A stretch of 64,000 bases of DNA. Origin: Streptomyces sp. NBC_00433 (lineage in GTDB: Bacteria > Actinomycetota > Actinomycetes > Streptomycetales > Streptomycetaceae). The position numbers and the translations under genes are program-made. A model generated the notes under the pieces. That model was given only the letters and a program-made list of their open reading frames with translations. It searched no databases and was not told the origin of the DNA. The stretch covers positions 8,922,573 to 8,986,572 of the forward strand of contig CP107926.1 of the NCBI GenBank assembly GCA_036015235.1, in the 5' to 3' direction. Below, piece after piece: positions 27,585 to 36,598 of this stretch; positions within the stretch are counted from its first letter, which is position 1; each line of letters begins with the position of its first letter.

Positions 27585-28314
27585 CCAGGCCCTGTCGAAC
27601 GGCCTGGCAGCGATCGTCGCGACGCACTGGCCGGGGGAGGAAGCGAGGCCGAACGGCCACGTCTACTTCGCGCGGGATCTGCTGAAAGTGATCGCCGGGA
27701 GGGCTGCCGAGGACGGGTCGCCCGGCGTGCATCTCATCGAGGACCCGGCGCCGGTTGAGCCGCTGCCGCCGGGACCGGCGGGCACCATCTTCGACGTTCC
27801 GCGGATTGTTCCGGAACCGGTGATCACGCGTGTCGACGTGGCACTGTTGACCGAGGCCATTGACCTGAGCGGGAACGCCCGGCACGGCCGCGGCAACGGG
27901 GGGCTGCAGCGGTGCCACATCGAGGCGCTGCTCGCTCTCGACGACCACCCGGCCCTGGGGACCTTGACCGAGGAGATTACAGACCAGGACGGGACCCGCG
28001 CACGGGAGGAGAGCCGGCTATCAGTCGCGCAGGCCCAGTCCCTGCTGGAACTGATCGGCGGCGACGAAGCGGGACGCCGCGCGGAGGCGGCCGTAAACCC
28101 CAACGGTTACGACCCCAAGACCAATCCCGAGGGGATCGAGGCCCGCGACTGCCCCGTCTGCGGGTTCGAGACGTTCTTCGGGCTGGGGTACGACATCTGG
28201 GGCTGGGTGGCCTATGGCCAGTGCGCGGTGTGCTCCTACCAGCGCAGCCAGCGGATGGCAGACGAAGAGGGCGCTCGCCGGCAGATCGAACACCTCCTCA
28301 ACGAGGACGACTGA
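27424..28314 (+). CDS. Hypothetical protein with C-terminal zinc ribbon
   Basis: About 296 residues. The ATG at 27424 is preferred for its GGGGGAG ribosome-binding site; GTG at 27418 is also possible. The C-terminus holds a zinc ribbon: CPVCGFETFFGLGYDIWGW, then CAVCSYQRSQRMADEEGARR, a form common in small bacterial zinc-ribbon proteins. The N-terminal 100 residues are helical. It ends just before decayed minus-strand DNA. No enzymatic motif is seen. Confidence 0.7.
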   Translation: MEPEQDLQESRARYFGRCAAMMYRALQEHPGDPRAPVESLDLTAAEPGHEGLFDQALSNGLAAIVATHWPGEEARPNGHVYFARDLLKVIAGRAAEDGSPGVHLIEDPAPVEPLPPGPAGTIFDVPRIVPEPVITRVDVALLTEAIDLSGNARHGRGNGGLQRCHIEALLALDDHPALGTLTEEITDQDGTRAREESRLSVAQAQSLLELIGGDEAGRRAEAAVNPNGYDPKTNPEGIEARDCPVCGFETFFGLGYDIWGWVAYGQCAVCSYQRSQRMADEEGARRQIEHLLNEDD

Positions 28315-28319
28315 GCCCC

Positions 28320-29186
28320 TTGCTGCGGGGCACGTTCCGGGCGAAAGTCGGCGGGACGTGCTCGGCCTGCGGGAGCGCGAGCGCGGCCGGGGCGAGCCGA
28401 TTCGGAAAGTCGGGCAGGCCGGCAGGCGCTGCCACAAGCCGAACTGCATGCCGAGCGCCGTCTCGGCCTGGCCCACCGCGTTGGCGATCGTCGTGTCGGC
28501 AAGCAGGGGGCGAAGGCGTGCCCGGCTTGGATCAGGCAGCGGGTGGAGTCGACCAGGTGGGCGTAGGTGTCCGTGACGGCTGTGGTGGATAGCTGGCCGG
28601 TCTCCGGCACCAGGTACGCCATGGCGCCTGTGTAGCTGGGATGGGCGTTGCTGGAGGTCAGCTTGTATGGCACGTACAGCTGAGGGCCGCCGTCGTAGAG
28701 CTTGCACATGTCCTTGAAGTTCTCGAAGTCGTTCGCCAGCCGGCCCTTCTTAGGCGGAGGTGTTCCGGCCGGCATCGCCAGACCGGCCGGGACTGGCCAC
28801 CTGGTGTCCACGACTTCCTTGATCAGGGCGCGCATCTGGCGGTGCTCAGCGTCTTCAACTGCGCCAGCAGCTGGTTCTCCGGCTTCGACGAGCCACTGGA
28901 GGGCGAGGGTGTGCTGCAGGATCAAGCGCGCGTTGGCCGCACATTCGTGGCGCAGCCCGTGCTGGTGCGCCAGTGCGATCAGCTGGCTGTTTCGGACGAT
29001 TGCGGCGAACCAGCCGTAGGCGATGGGGAAGACGCGCGCTGACACATCCGGTGCCGTGACCGGTCCGCTCATGCGGCCTATGGCGTCCAACGCGGCGACC
29101 ATGATCTGGATTGCCTCGGAGGCACGCCTTGCGGTCTCCGCGTCGTCCGCGAACTCGTCTGCAGGGGAGGGGCTTCCGACTGTCAT
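28320..29186 (-). pseudogene. Helical protein resembling DUF5677-type, frameshifted
   Basis: From the ATG at 29186 (MTVGSPSPADEFADDAETARR) the frame reads well to about 28505 (LIQAGHAFAP). The natural continuation LLADTTIANAVGQAETALGM is found one frame away, across a CCCCC run near 28507-28511. The 3' end then fades into the end of the neighbouring gene. The composition (ARLILQHTLALQWLVEAGE, SSNAHPSYTGAM) resembles DUF5677-like proteins. One indel separates it from an intact gene, so a base-call error is possible. Confidence 0.6.
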
Positions 29187-29261
29187 GAAAGCGGATCGTT
29201 GCAGCAAATGCGGACCCGTGGGAGCCGACCACGAAGTAGCACGCGGCCCCGTGCTCTTGGC

Positions 29262-29330
29262 TGCGCGGCGGTGCGCAGTGGCCGGTCCGGTTGGCAGATG
29301 TCGTACGGGGCGGCGTCGGGTCCGCGCTGG
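29262..29330 (-). pseudogene. Tail fragment of the DUF6233-like family
   Basis: The peptide DAAPYDICQPDRPLRTAA matches the C-terminus DAALCPLCRPDRPLRTAVV of the intact gene at 38419-38928. Only about 20 residues are left. Confidence 0.6.
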
Positions 29331-29387
29331 CATCGACACCGGCGCCGGGAGCGGCGGTGGTGCGCGGAGCGAATACTTCTCGTCATT

Positions 29388-29936
29388 ATGACGAGATTGA
29401 TGGTAGGGTCGATTCCGGTAGCCCCGGTGGTGGTTTCGCCGCCAGGGGTGAAATGCCGGGCTGGAAGTGAGGTGGGGGCCGTGGCGAGCGCGGTGGCGGT
29501 GCCGGGGACGGGTGCGGTGCTGGACGCGCGGATGGCGCTGGCGCTGAACGTGCACACCTGTCCGGGCGTGTACGCGGTGCTGCTCGGGCGGGCATCTCGA
29601 TCGCCTCGGGGGTGAAGACCGGCTGGGGCATCGTGCAGGACCTGGTGGCCAAGGTCGCCGCCGTGCACGAGCCGGACGACCCCGACGCTGGCGCCCGGGC
29701 TGCGGCTGACCCGGAATCCTGGTGGGAGGCCCGGTTCGGCGAGCCGCTCGGGTACTCCCGCCTACTGGCTGAGGCCGCACCGACCCCGGCCGCCCGGCAG
29801 GCCCTGCTGGCCGGCTACTTCGAACCCGCCGACGGTGAGGACGCCGGCAAGCAGCCCACCGCCGCGCACCGCGCCCTCGCCCGGCTGGTCAAGCGCGGCA
29901 GCATCAAGGTCATCCTCACCACGAACTTCGACTGCG
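29388..29936 (+). pseudogene. SIR2-domain defence gene, frameshifted and truncated
   Basis: The start region (LDARMALALNVHTCPGVYAVLLG) and its continuation GISIASGVKTGWGIVQDLV together form the SIR2 motif GAGIS..SG, but one base is missing at about 29590 (ctcgggcggg), so the frames are split. Further on, LARLVKRGSIKVILTTNFD gives the TTNFD motif of SIR2_2 proteins. The gene then stops abruptly at about 29936, where unrelated DNA begins. SIR2 proteins of this type deplete NAD+ in phage-infected cells. This copy is dead. Confidence 0.75.
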
Positions 29937-29974
29937 GGGGTGCCGCCGGACCCCGGGTTCTTGACGTCGGTCAT

Positions 29975-32035
29975 TCAGGGTCTGGGGTTGGTCGCAAGCC
30001 AGTCTTGCAGTTCCCGGTGCCGGAACTGGTAGGCGATGCCGGAGATCCGTAGCAGGCCCGCTTCGTAAGCCCAGTTCAAGAAGGCGCCGAGGCGCCAGGG
30101 CAGGAGTTGGCCCCGGCACACACACAAGAACACCAGGTAGCGCCGTACCGCAGACCGCGACCACGGCCAGAAGCCGATCACCAGGACGAGGCCCAGTCCG
30201 GCGATCACTCCCGTTCCTGGTTGCAGGGTGATTCCGATGGCTGTTCCCAGCGTGATGCCGAAAGCCGCGCCGCTCGCGAACCCGACGATCAGGTCGTCCC
30301 TGAGCGGATGGCGGGGGTCTGTGGGCACGATGTACCCCCATCCGATTGCGGTGATGATCGTTGGGCTGCCCAGGACGATCACTGCAGCGAGCCCCATCCC
30401 GAACAGCATCTTTAACAGGGGCTCGACCACCACGCCGAGTCCACCCCACTTGCCTCCCCAGCCTCCTGCCAGCCCCATATCCAGCCCGAGTGCCAGCGCG
30501 GTGGCCAGGAAGACCGCGATCTCCCCGGTGAGCCCGCGCCTGCGAGCCGGATGGCCCAGGCTGCGGGCGCTCCTGGGGGGCCGCACTGTATTAAGGGTGA
30601 CCGACCACGCCGAGCAGATCGTAAACAGCACCACTCCCGGCAGTGGGACCAGGGAGAATCCTGACGGGCTCTGGCCCATCAGAGCCGCATCAAAAGCCAG
30701 GGCGAGCAAGGCCGTGGCAGCCGCATCGAGTGTACGGACGCGGCGGGGACCTGCGAGGGTCCACAGCTGATGCAGGAGCAGGTCGGTTCGGGGCTCGGCT
30801 CCAGCCGAGCCCGCCAAATGGGTGGCCAGGACGCTTAACCACCGGTGCACCTGGCGAGGAGTGTAGGGGCCCGGGTGCTGAGCGGTGGCGGCCTGGAGGT
30901 GGCGGGCGAGCAGGTGGTCGCGGACCGCGGCCGGGGAGGTCAGAGCCAGCAGGTCAGCCGGGTCGCGGACGTACGCGTGCGTCTCCGGATCGCGTTGCTC
31001 GTACACGGTGACGGCCAGGTTCAGGCGCCACGGGGTGTCCAGGGCACGGGCCAGGACCCCGGCAGGATCGGTGGCCAGGGCGGTCAGTACGGTCGCCCAG
31101 CGGGCAGGGGCGGCGGCGCGGCCAGTGAGGTAGGCCGTGGCCTGGGGCGGGGTGACGGGACGGATCTGGACCCGGGCGGAGTCCCGCATGTGCACATCCG
31201 CACTGGCCAGTTCCTCGTACTGTTCTGCCCGGCAGGTCAGCACCAGGGGAGCACTGCCCCGCGTGTCCTGGTAGTCATTGAGGAGAACTATGGCGGCTAT
31301 CGCACGCCGGCGGCCGAGAGGCGTGGTGCTGTCATCCATCTCGTCCAGGCCGTCGAGGACCGGCAGGATTCGCCGCTGGTCGACCAACGCCTGCGCGACG
31401 TCGGTCGTAGTGCCGTAGCGCTGGTGGATTTGCTCAGCCAGCCATTGGGCCAGCGGCTGCAGCGTGTCCCAACTCGCGAGGGAGAAACGCACCGGAACCG
31501 GATCAGCGTCGCCGCGATCGGGGTCGTCCAGGATGTCGATGAGCAATTGCAGGACAAGCAGCGTTTTGCCCGCCCCCGGTGCTCCAGTGATCAGCAGCCG
31601 GGCAGGGCGCAGGCTGCGGTAGTAGGCGAGCACGTCCGCGAGATGTCCACGTGTGGCTGTACGGACCGCGTCGTTCCCCGTGGCGTGCAGGTACTCGAAA
31701 TTCACGTCGATGCGTCGGCCACCCGCGCCCAACAGACTGGCGACCTGGTCCCGTTCCGAGACCCTGACCGCCGCCGCCAGGGCCCGTGACTTGAGGTCCA
31801 GGTCCGCCGATGCCTCGGCCCGGTCGTCCCGGTACGCCGCCCAGGCGAGGAACGCACCGGGAAGCGTCGGCACCAGCGCCACGACTACAGCGCTCGCGCT
31901 GCCAAGGTGATACCGGCGGTTCAGCCACAACACGATCAGCAAGGTCGCCACCTGACCAATCGCGTACACCAGGCCCACCTGCCTGACCCGCGTCCCCCCC
32001 ATCCTTGAAGCGTCCCGCACCCCCGCACGGTCCAA
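29975..32035 (-). CDS. Membrane NACHT-family NTPase
   Basis: A 686-residue protein. Two N-terminal transmembrane helices (about 20-40 and 45-68) precede a NACHT domain with Walker A GAPGAGKT (151-158) and the acidic Walker B block LPVLDGLDEMDD (about 229-240), then LVLTCRAEQYEE. The C-terminal third has several hydrophobic helices (about 455-640) and ends with YQFRHRELQDWLA, a motif common to Streptomyces NACHT proteins. NACHT proteins act as intracellular sensors in signalling or anti-phage defence. The membrane-rich C-terminus could be the effector part. It sits between a dead SIR2 gene and IS21 remnants. Confidence 0.85.
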   Translation of the reverse strand: MDRAGVRDASRMGGTRVRQVGLVYAIGQVATLLIVLWLNRRYHLGSASAVVVALVPTLPGAFLAWAAYRDDRAEASADLDLKSRALAAAVRVSERDQVASLLGAGGRRIDVNFEYLHATGNDAVRTATRGHLADVLAYYRSLRPARLLITGAPGAGKTLLVLQLLIDILDDPDRGDADPVPVRFSLASWDTLQPLAQWLAEQIHQRYGTTTDVAQALVDQRRILPVLDGLDEMDDSTTPLGRRRAIAAIVLLNDYQDTRGSAPLVLTCRAEQYEELASADVHMRDSARVQIRPVTPPQATAYLTGRAAAPARWATVLTALATDPAGVLARALDTPWRLNLAVTVYEQRDPETHAYVRDPADLLALTSPAAVRDHLLARHLQAATAQHPGPYTPRQVHRWLSVLATHLAGSAGAEPRTDLLLHQLWTLAGPRRVRTLDAAATALLALAFDAALMGQSPSGFSLVPLPGVVLFTICSAWSVTLNTVRPPRSARSLGHPARRRGLTGEIAVFLATALALGLDMGLAGGWGGKWGGLGVVVEPLLKMLFGMGLAAVIVLGSPTIITAIGWGYIVPTDPRHPLRDDLIVGFASGAAFGITLGTAIGITLQPGTGVIAGLGLVLVIGFWPWSRSAVRRYLVFLCVCRGQLLPWRLGAFLNWAYEAGLLRISGIAYQFRHRELQDWLATNPRP

Positions 32036-32299
32036 GTACCGGCGTCAAGTCTGGTATCTGACTGTGACCAAGGTTGAGGAGGGCGAAGCCTGCTCGACTG
32101 CCGCCGGGAAGCCTGCTGCTGGGCGGGGCGCGCGAGTCCCGGCAAGGTGGCTGCCCGCCGCGCCGCGGGCCGACGCGACCACCGACGGCGCCCCGGACGA
32201 TCCGGTACCGCCAGGGCAGACGGCAGCCGCCGGCCATGTCCCGGCCGCTGGCGAGCCCGAGGCCGCATTGGCGTCGGTGTCGACTGCCGTCGGGGTCTC

Positions 32300-33028
32300 C
32301 GCCGTATCGGCGAGTACTTCGAGGCCGAGCGGCCACTGCTCGCACCGCTGCCGGAGGAGCCGTTCGAGACGGGCCGGCACTTCACCCTGAGAGTCGACCG
32401 CTACAGCCAGATCAGCGTCCGGACCAACCGCTACTCGGTGCCAGTGCGGCTGATCGGCCGGAGTGTCCGCGCGATGCTGCACGCGTCTGAATTGATCGTC
32501 TACGAAGGCCGCGAGGAGGTCGCCCGGCACGAGCGGCTCATCGCCAAGGGCGGCACCCGGCTTGAGTTGGACCACTACCTGGAGGCCCTCGTGCGCAAGC
32601 CCGGCGCCCTGCCCGGCGCAACCGCGCTCGACCAGGCCCGCTCCGCAGGCAGATTCACTCCAGTCCACGACGCCTGGTGGGCGGCGGCCGTCAAGGCCCA
32701 CGGCGAACGCGACGGCACCCGCGCGCTCATCGAAGTCCTCCTTCTGGGCCGCCACCTGCCTCACGAGCACCTGGTCACCGGCCTCGCAGCGGCCTTGAAC
32801 ACGGGCGCTCTGACGGCTGACGCCGTCGCGCTTGAGGCCCGCAAGGCTGCGGAAGAGGACAGCAACACCCTCGCAGAACACGTGCCGCCAACGGCCGACC
32901 GGTCGAAGGTCACTTCCTTGGCTTCCCGTCGCCTGGCCCACCTGCCTCCCGACAAGCGGCCGCTGCCCTCGGTCGCCCACTACGACCAGCTGCTACGACT
33001 GCGCCGACCGGACCGCCCCACCCCCTGA
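32300..33028 (+). pseudogene. istA: IS21-family istA transposase, C-terminal remnant
   Basis: From about 32300 the frame gives EYFEAERPLLAPLPEEPFET, NRYSVPVRLIGRSVRAMLHA and HLPHEHLVTGLAAALNTGAL, all typical of the IstA C-terminal half. The N-terminal two thirds, with the catalytic residues, are missing; the 260 bp before it are unrelated. The stop is 13 bp from istB, as in intact IS21 elements. Confidence 0.85.
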
Positions 33029-33040
33029 AGGAGACCGACT

Positions 33041-33837
33041 GTGACCATTCCCCGCCAGCGAGGACTCACCGAGCAGGCCGCCACCGCGGCAGTCGACCAG
33101 GCATGCCGGATGCTGCGACTGCCAACCATCCGGTCCCAGTTCCCCGAACTCGCCGAGACCGCCGGCCGCGAGCAGATGTCCTACCTGGGCTTCCTCTCCG
33201 AACTGCTGCTGGCCGAGTGCGACGACCGGGCCCGGCGCCGCTCGGAACGACGGATCAAGGACGCCGGGTTTCCCCGCGACAAGTCACTTCGCAAGTTCGA
33301 CTTCGACGCCAACCCGAACATCGACGCGGCCTTGATCCACACCCTCGCCAAGTGTGAATGGATCAAGAAGAGTCTGCCGCTCTGCCTCATCGGCGACTCC
33401 GGCACCGGCAAGTCCCACCTGCTGATCGCACTCGGCACCGAAGCCGCGATGGCCGGCTACCGGGTCAAGTACGTCCTGGCCACCAAGCTCGTCAACGAGC
33501 TCGTCGAGGCCGCCGACGAGAAACAGCTGACCAAGACCATCGCCCGCTACGGCCGCGTTGATCTTTTGTGCATCGACGAGCTCGGCTACATGGAACTCGA
33601 CCGCCACGGCGACGAACTCCTCTTCCAGGTCCTGACGGAACGCGAGGAAAAGAACAGCGTCGCCATCGCCTCCAACGAGTCCTTCGGCAATGGGGACAGG
33701 GGTTCGGCGACGAAGTCCTGGCCACCGCCATCCTCGACCGCCTCCTGCACCACTGCGACGTGATCTCCATCAACGGCCCCAGCTACCGGCTCAAAAACCG
33801 CCTCGCCGCCATCGAACGGGAAACCGACGTCGCCTGA
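33041..33837 (+). pseudogene. istB: IS21-family istB helper ATPase, frameshifted
   Basis: GTG start at 33041. Walker A is LIGDSGTGKSHLLIALG and Walker B is LLCIDELGYME, as in IstB. After NSVAIASNESFG the frame is lost near 33685 and resumes as QGFGDEVLATAILDRLLHHC one frame away, ending at 33837. A single missing base explains it. Confidence 0.85.
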
Positions 33838-33900
33838 GCGCTTGACCAGTCGTCTCAACAAACTGCAGCTGTTGCCTGAGCGTCGAACGGCTTCAGGCTC

Positions 33901-34344
33901 TCACTGGAACACAGAGGCCGCATCATCGCTCTGTGCCTGGTAAACGGTCACGGTCGCGGCCACAGCATCGACTTCGATCGGTCCCGCGATCCTCAGCCAG
34001 ACCAGTTCGGGCAGGCCCTCGGAGCGATCGAGTCGGCCGACCGCCTCGGTGGGCCAGGGCAACGGCAGCTTCGGCAGATGGACGAGGGAGATCCCATCGA
34101 TGAAGGAGAAACCCAGTGCGGGTTCCCACGGGCGAACCGAGTAGAGATTGGACAGCGAGACCACCACATCGGGCTTCCGCGGCCCCTCGCGCAGCCATAC
34201 GTCCAGTGTGTTGTCCTTGCGGTCCTCGTTGGACTCGTCCAACGAGACGCGCTCGATGAAGTAGCTGATGCAGGACTCCAACGTCCGCGCCGCATTCGTG
34301 CATCGGTTCTTGAAGGCGTCAGTCGCCCCATGCTCGTCGGCCAC
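33901..34344 (-). CDS. Hypothetical protein
   Basis: About 147 residues from the GTG at 34344, which begins a well-behaved sequence (VADEHGATDAFKNRCTNAARTLESC). Longer upstream extension overlaps the divergent zinc-finger gene and reads poorly. The product is soluble, with no recognisable motif. It lies between the IS21 remnant and a divergently transcribed gene at 34403. Confidence 0.5.
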   Translation of the reverse strand: MADEHGATDAFKNRCTNAARTLESCISYFIERVSLDESNEDRKDNTLDVWLREGPRKPDVVVSLSNLYSVRPWEPALGFSFIDGISLVHLPKLPLPWPTEAVGRLDRSEGLPELVWLRIAGPIEVDAVAATVTVYQAQSDDAASVFQ

Positions 34345-34402
34345 GACACGAGAATACGGCGAGTGGAACGGTCCATGAGAGCGGCTTCGCTGAGACCAAT
34401 CA

Positions 34403-34963
34403 GTGGTGCACACAACTCCGTACGCGCTGGAGCACTCGGATAAGTACGCGGACACTTGCCCCTACTGCCAGACCGGGTTCACCACCGACGCCAGCCCCCG
34501 CCGGATCTTCTGCTCCAAAACCTGCCGGGACCTCTCGCGCACCAGCGAAGCCGCGCTGGAAGATCGCACCTGCCCGATCTGCGACAACACCTTCCGCGCG
34601 GCCAAAACCGTCCGGCAGGTCTACTGCTCGCCCACCTGCCGCCGCGATGCCGAACGCCAACGCGACCAGGCACGTGACGCAGACCGGGCCCGCCGCCTCG
34701 GAGAAAACCCGCTCCCGCAGCGCACCGCACCGCCGGCGCTGCCCGAACTGACGGAACCCTCCATCATGACCAGACCCCCCAACCGCCCGCTACTGCGGCC
34801 TCAAGCCCCCGAACGCGACCCCCTGGAACCCACCGCCACCCGCGACTGCCCCCACTGCCACCAGCCCGTCACCATCGTCGCGCTGCTGGCGACACCCGAA
34901 GCCGCACGACCCACCGTTCACACCACCATCCCCGACATCGTCCCTCTGCGACGGGCCCCCTGA
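34403..34963 (+). CDS. Multi-zinc-finger protein
   Basis: About 186 residues from GTG (34403 or 34406). Three cysteine clusters are visible: CPYCQTGF...IFCSKTCRD, CPICDNTFRAAK...YCSPTCRRD and CPHCHQPV. The first two are the treble-clef type often seen in small DNA-binding or toxin-related proteins. The linker between them and the third cluster is proline-rich. A strong hairpin follows 17 bp after the stop. Role unknown. Confidence 0.65.
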   Translation: MVHTTPYALEHSDKYADTCPYCQTGFTTDASPRRIFCSKTCRDLSRTSEAALEDRTCPICDNTFRAAKTVRQVYCSPTCRRDAERQRDQARDADRARRLGENPLPQRTAPPALPELTEPSIMTRPPNRPLLRPQAPERDPLEPTATRDCPHCHQPVTIVALLATPEAARPTVHTTIPDIVPLRRAP

Positions 34964-34980
34964 CGGACACACGATCCACC

Positions 34981-35014
34981 TGCCAGTGCTGGCTTCTGAA
35001 GGCCAGCACTGGCA
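34981..35014. terminator. Bidirectional terminator hairpin
   Basis: TGCCAGTGCTGGC pairs with GCCAGCACTGGCA across an 8-base loop, between the convergent genes ending at 34963 (plus) and 35022 (minus). Confidence 0.8.
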
Positions 35015-35021
35015 CCATCGA

Positions 35022-35840
35022 TCAGGCGAGCAGGTCCATCAATCGAGCGGCTTGCCGATCTGCTGTCCCCGGCGGATTCCTTGGCGCGTCGGCGTCGTCA
35101 AAGGCGAGCAGGAACAGCCAGACGAGGGCGAGGAGGCGGCGGCAGTGCGTCAATCGCACCGCTTCGGCCGCCGTGAGGTCGAAGTGCCGCAGGAAGAGCG
35201 TGGAATCCAGAGGATGCTTCACCCAGCTGGCCACGTGCTCCGTGATCTCTGCCAGTTCAAAAGCACGATCGCTGCGACCTGAGTCCTCGAAGTCGACCAC
35301 CTGAACTCGCAGCCCGTCCCAGAGGTAGTTCGCGAGATTCCCGTCCCCGGGCCCGAAGACACTCAGAAGATCCTTCTGGCAGCTGGTGTCCAGTCCGGAC
35401 CGGTCCAGCCAGTCCATACCTTCATCCATAGCCCGACCTAGCAGGCTACTGACCCGAGGGCGGGCTTGAGGGAACCACGAACGGATGTGTCCGATCAGCT
35501 CCCCTTGATGCCCAGGCCGCAGCGGAACTCCAGCCAGAACGTCCGACGGCACCGCTTCATGCACCCTCTTTACGGCCGCAGCAAGCGCCTCGACCTGATC
35601 GTCGTCAAGCAGCAAACCCCGCAGCGGTTCACCGGCCAGCCTGGACATCACCACAGTGGGCTCCGCTGCGGCAAGATCCGCCCCCAACGGCGTTGGAGCC
35701 AGTCCGGGCGCATACCGAGCAAGCAACCCCAATGCGCGCCACTCACGCCGACCACGCTCACGATCTTCGCCACGGAACCGCTTGGTCACGCTGTTGGATC
35801 CCAAAACGATGGTGTGAGTGCTCCACCGATCAGAAGTCAT
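35022..35840 (-). CDS. Aminoglycoside phosphotransferase-family kinase
   Basis: A 272-residue protein starting at ATG 35840. The catalytic loop reads FGPGDGNLANYLWD, with the D and N of the HxDxxxxN motif but glycine-proline in place of the usual histidine. The metal-binding motif is VVDFEDSGRSD. The overall length and order match APH/choline-kinase-like proteins. The substrate cannot be told; the unusual catalytic loop argues against simple antibiotic resistance. Its upstream region was interrupted by the ISL3 element at 35947. Confidence 0.75.
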   Translation of the reverse strand: MTSDRWSTHTIVLGSNSVTKRFRGEDRERGRREWRALGLLARYAPGLAPTPLGADLAAAEPTVVMSRLAGEPLRGLLLDDDQVEALAAAVKRVHEAVPSDVLAGVPLRPGHQGELIGHIRSWFPQARPRVSSLLGRAMDEGMDWLDRSGLDTSCQKDLLSVFGPGDGNLANYLWDGLRVQVVDFEDSGRSDRAFELAEITEHVASWVKHPLDSTLFLRHFDLTAAEAVRLTHCRRLLALVWLFLLAFDDADAPRNPPGTADRQAARLMDLLA

Positions 35841-36058
35841 GACGACAGATAGTGCCAGGCGAAACCCCGCTCATCGCTCCCCACCCTCCCCATATCTTCC
35901 AAGTCCCAACGAAATGAGGAGGAAGAGCACCACCGGCCGATTTCAAGGCTGTGGCGGAAATTTCGTGAAGCACCTGATGGCGGTGGGGCCGACAGCTGAG
36001 TCATGCTTGATCGCTAGCGCCGGGGCGCGGGGTCCGGCATGGCTCTTGGGGGTCCGCG

Positions 36059-36589
36059 GTGGTAGTCAGTGAGCTGGTGCGCGCAGAACTGCGACGGGTC
36101 GATTGGGCTTCGTTGGAGTGCGGCTGCGGCGATTCTGCGGACCATGTGCCTCTTCTGATCGAGACGATCATCACCGCTGAGACGCCCCGGGACATGATCG
36201 GATACACCCTCGATGGTCACGTTGAGGAGAGCACGATCATCTTCGAGTGCACTCCGCCGGCGGTCGGCGTGATCATGGCCGCGCTTGCGGGCGACCTCTC
36301 GACACTGGCCCGAGACGTGCTGCTGCAGACGTTGTCGTTCGTAGCCGCAGGCTCCGGCGACTATGAGCCGGATACAGAAGGTGCGGGTCTGGGCGACGGA
36401 TGCCGGACCCACGCTCAGGAGGGGTTCTGGGGGCTCGTCCAGCTCGGGCTCACGGGTACTGCGGAAGTCGCCGAAACGGTCGCCGACATCTGTGAGTACT
36501 TCGAGCTGGGCGGTGACAAAGCCGCCTTCTACCAGGCCGAGCTTCGCGAACGTATGCGCGCGAAGACCAAGCGCGGGCGACGCGTCTGA
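36059..36589 (+). CDS. Passenger gene of the ISL3 element, function unknown
   Basis: About 176 residues from a GTG at 36059. It lies wholly between the inverted repeats and converges on the transposase (10-bp gap). The protein is acidic and soluble (CGCGDSADHVPLLIETIITA, EGFWGLVQLGLTGTAEVA), with a basic tail (RAKTKRGRR). No domain recognised. Its good codon usage and intact frame suggest it is maintained. Confidence 0.7.
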   Translation: MVVSELVRAELRRVDWASLECGCGDSADHVPLLIETIITAETPRDMIGYTLDGHVEESTIIFECTPPAVGVIMAALAGDLSTLARDVLLQTLSFVAAGSGDYEPDTEGAGLGDGCRTHAQEGFWGLVQLGLTGTAEVAETVADICEYFELGGDKAAFYQAELRERMRAKTKRGRRV

Positions 36590-36598
36590 CGGTGAAGA

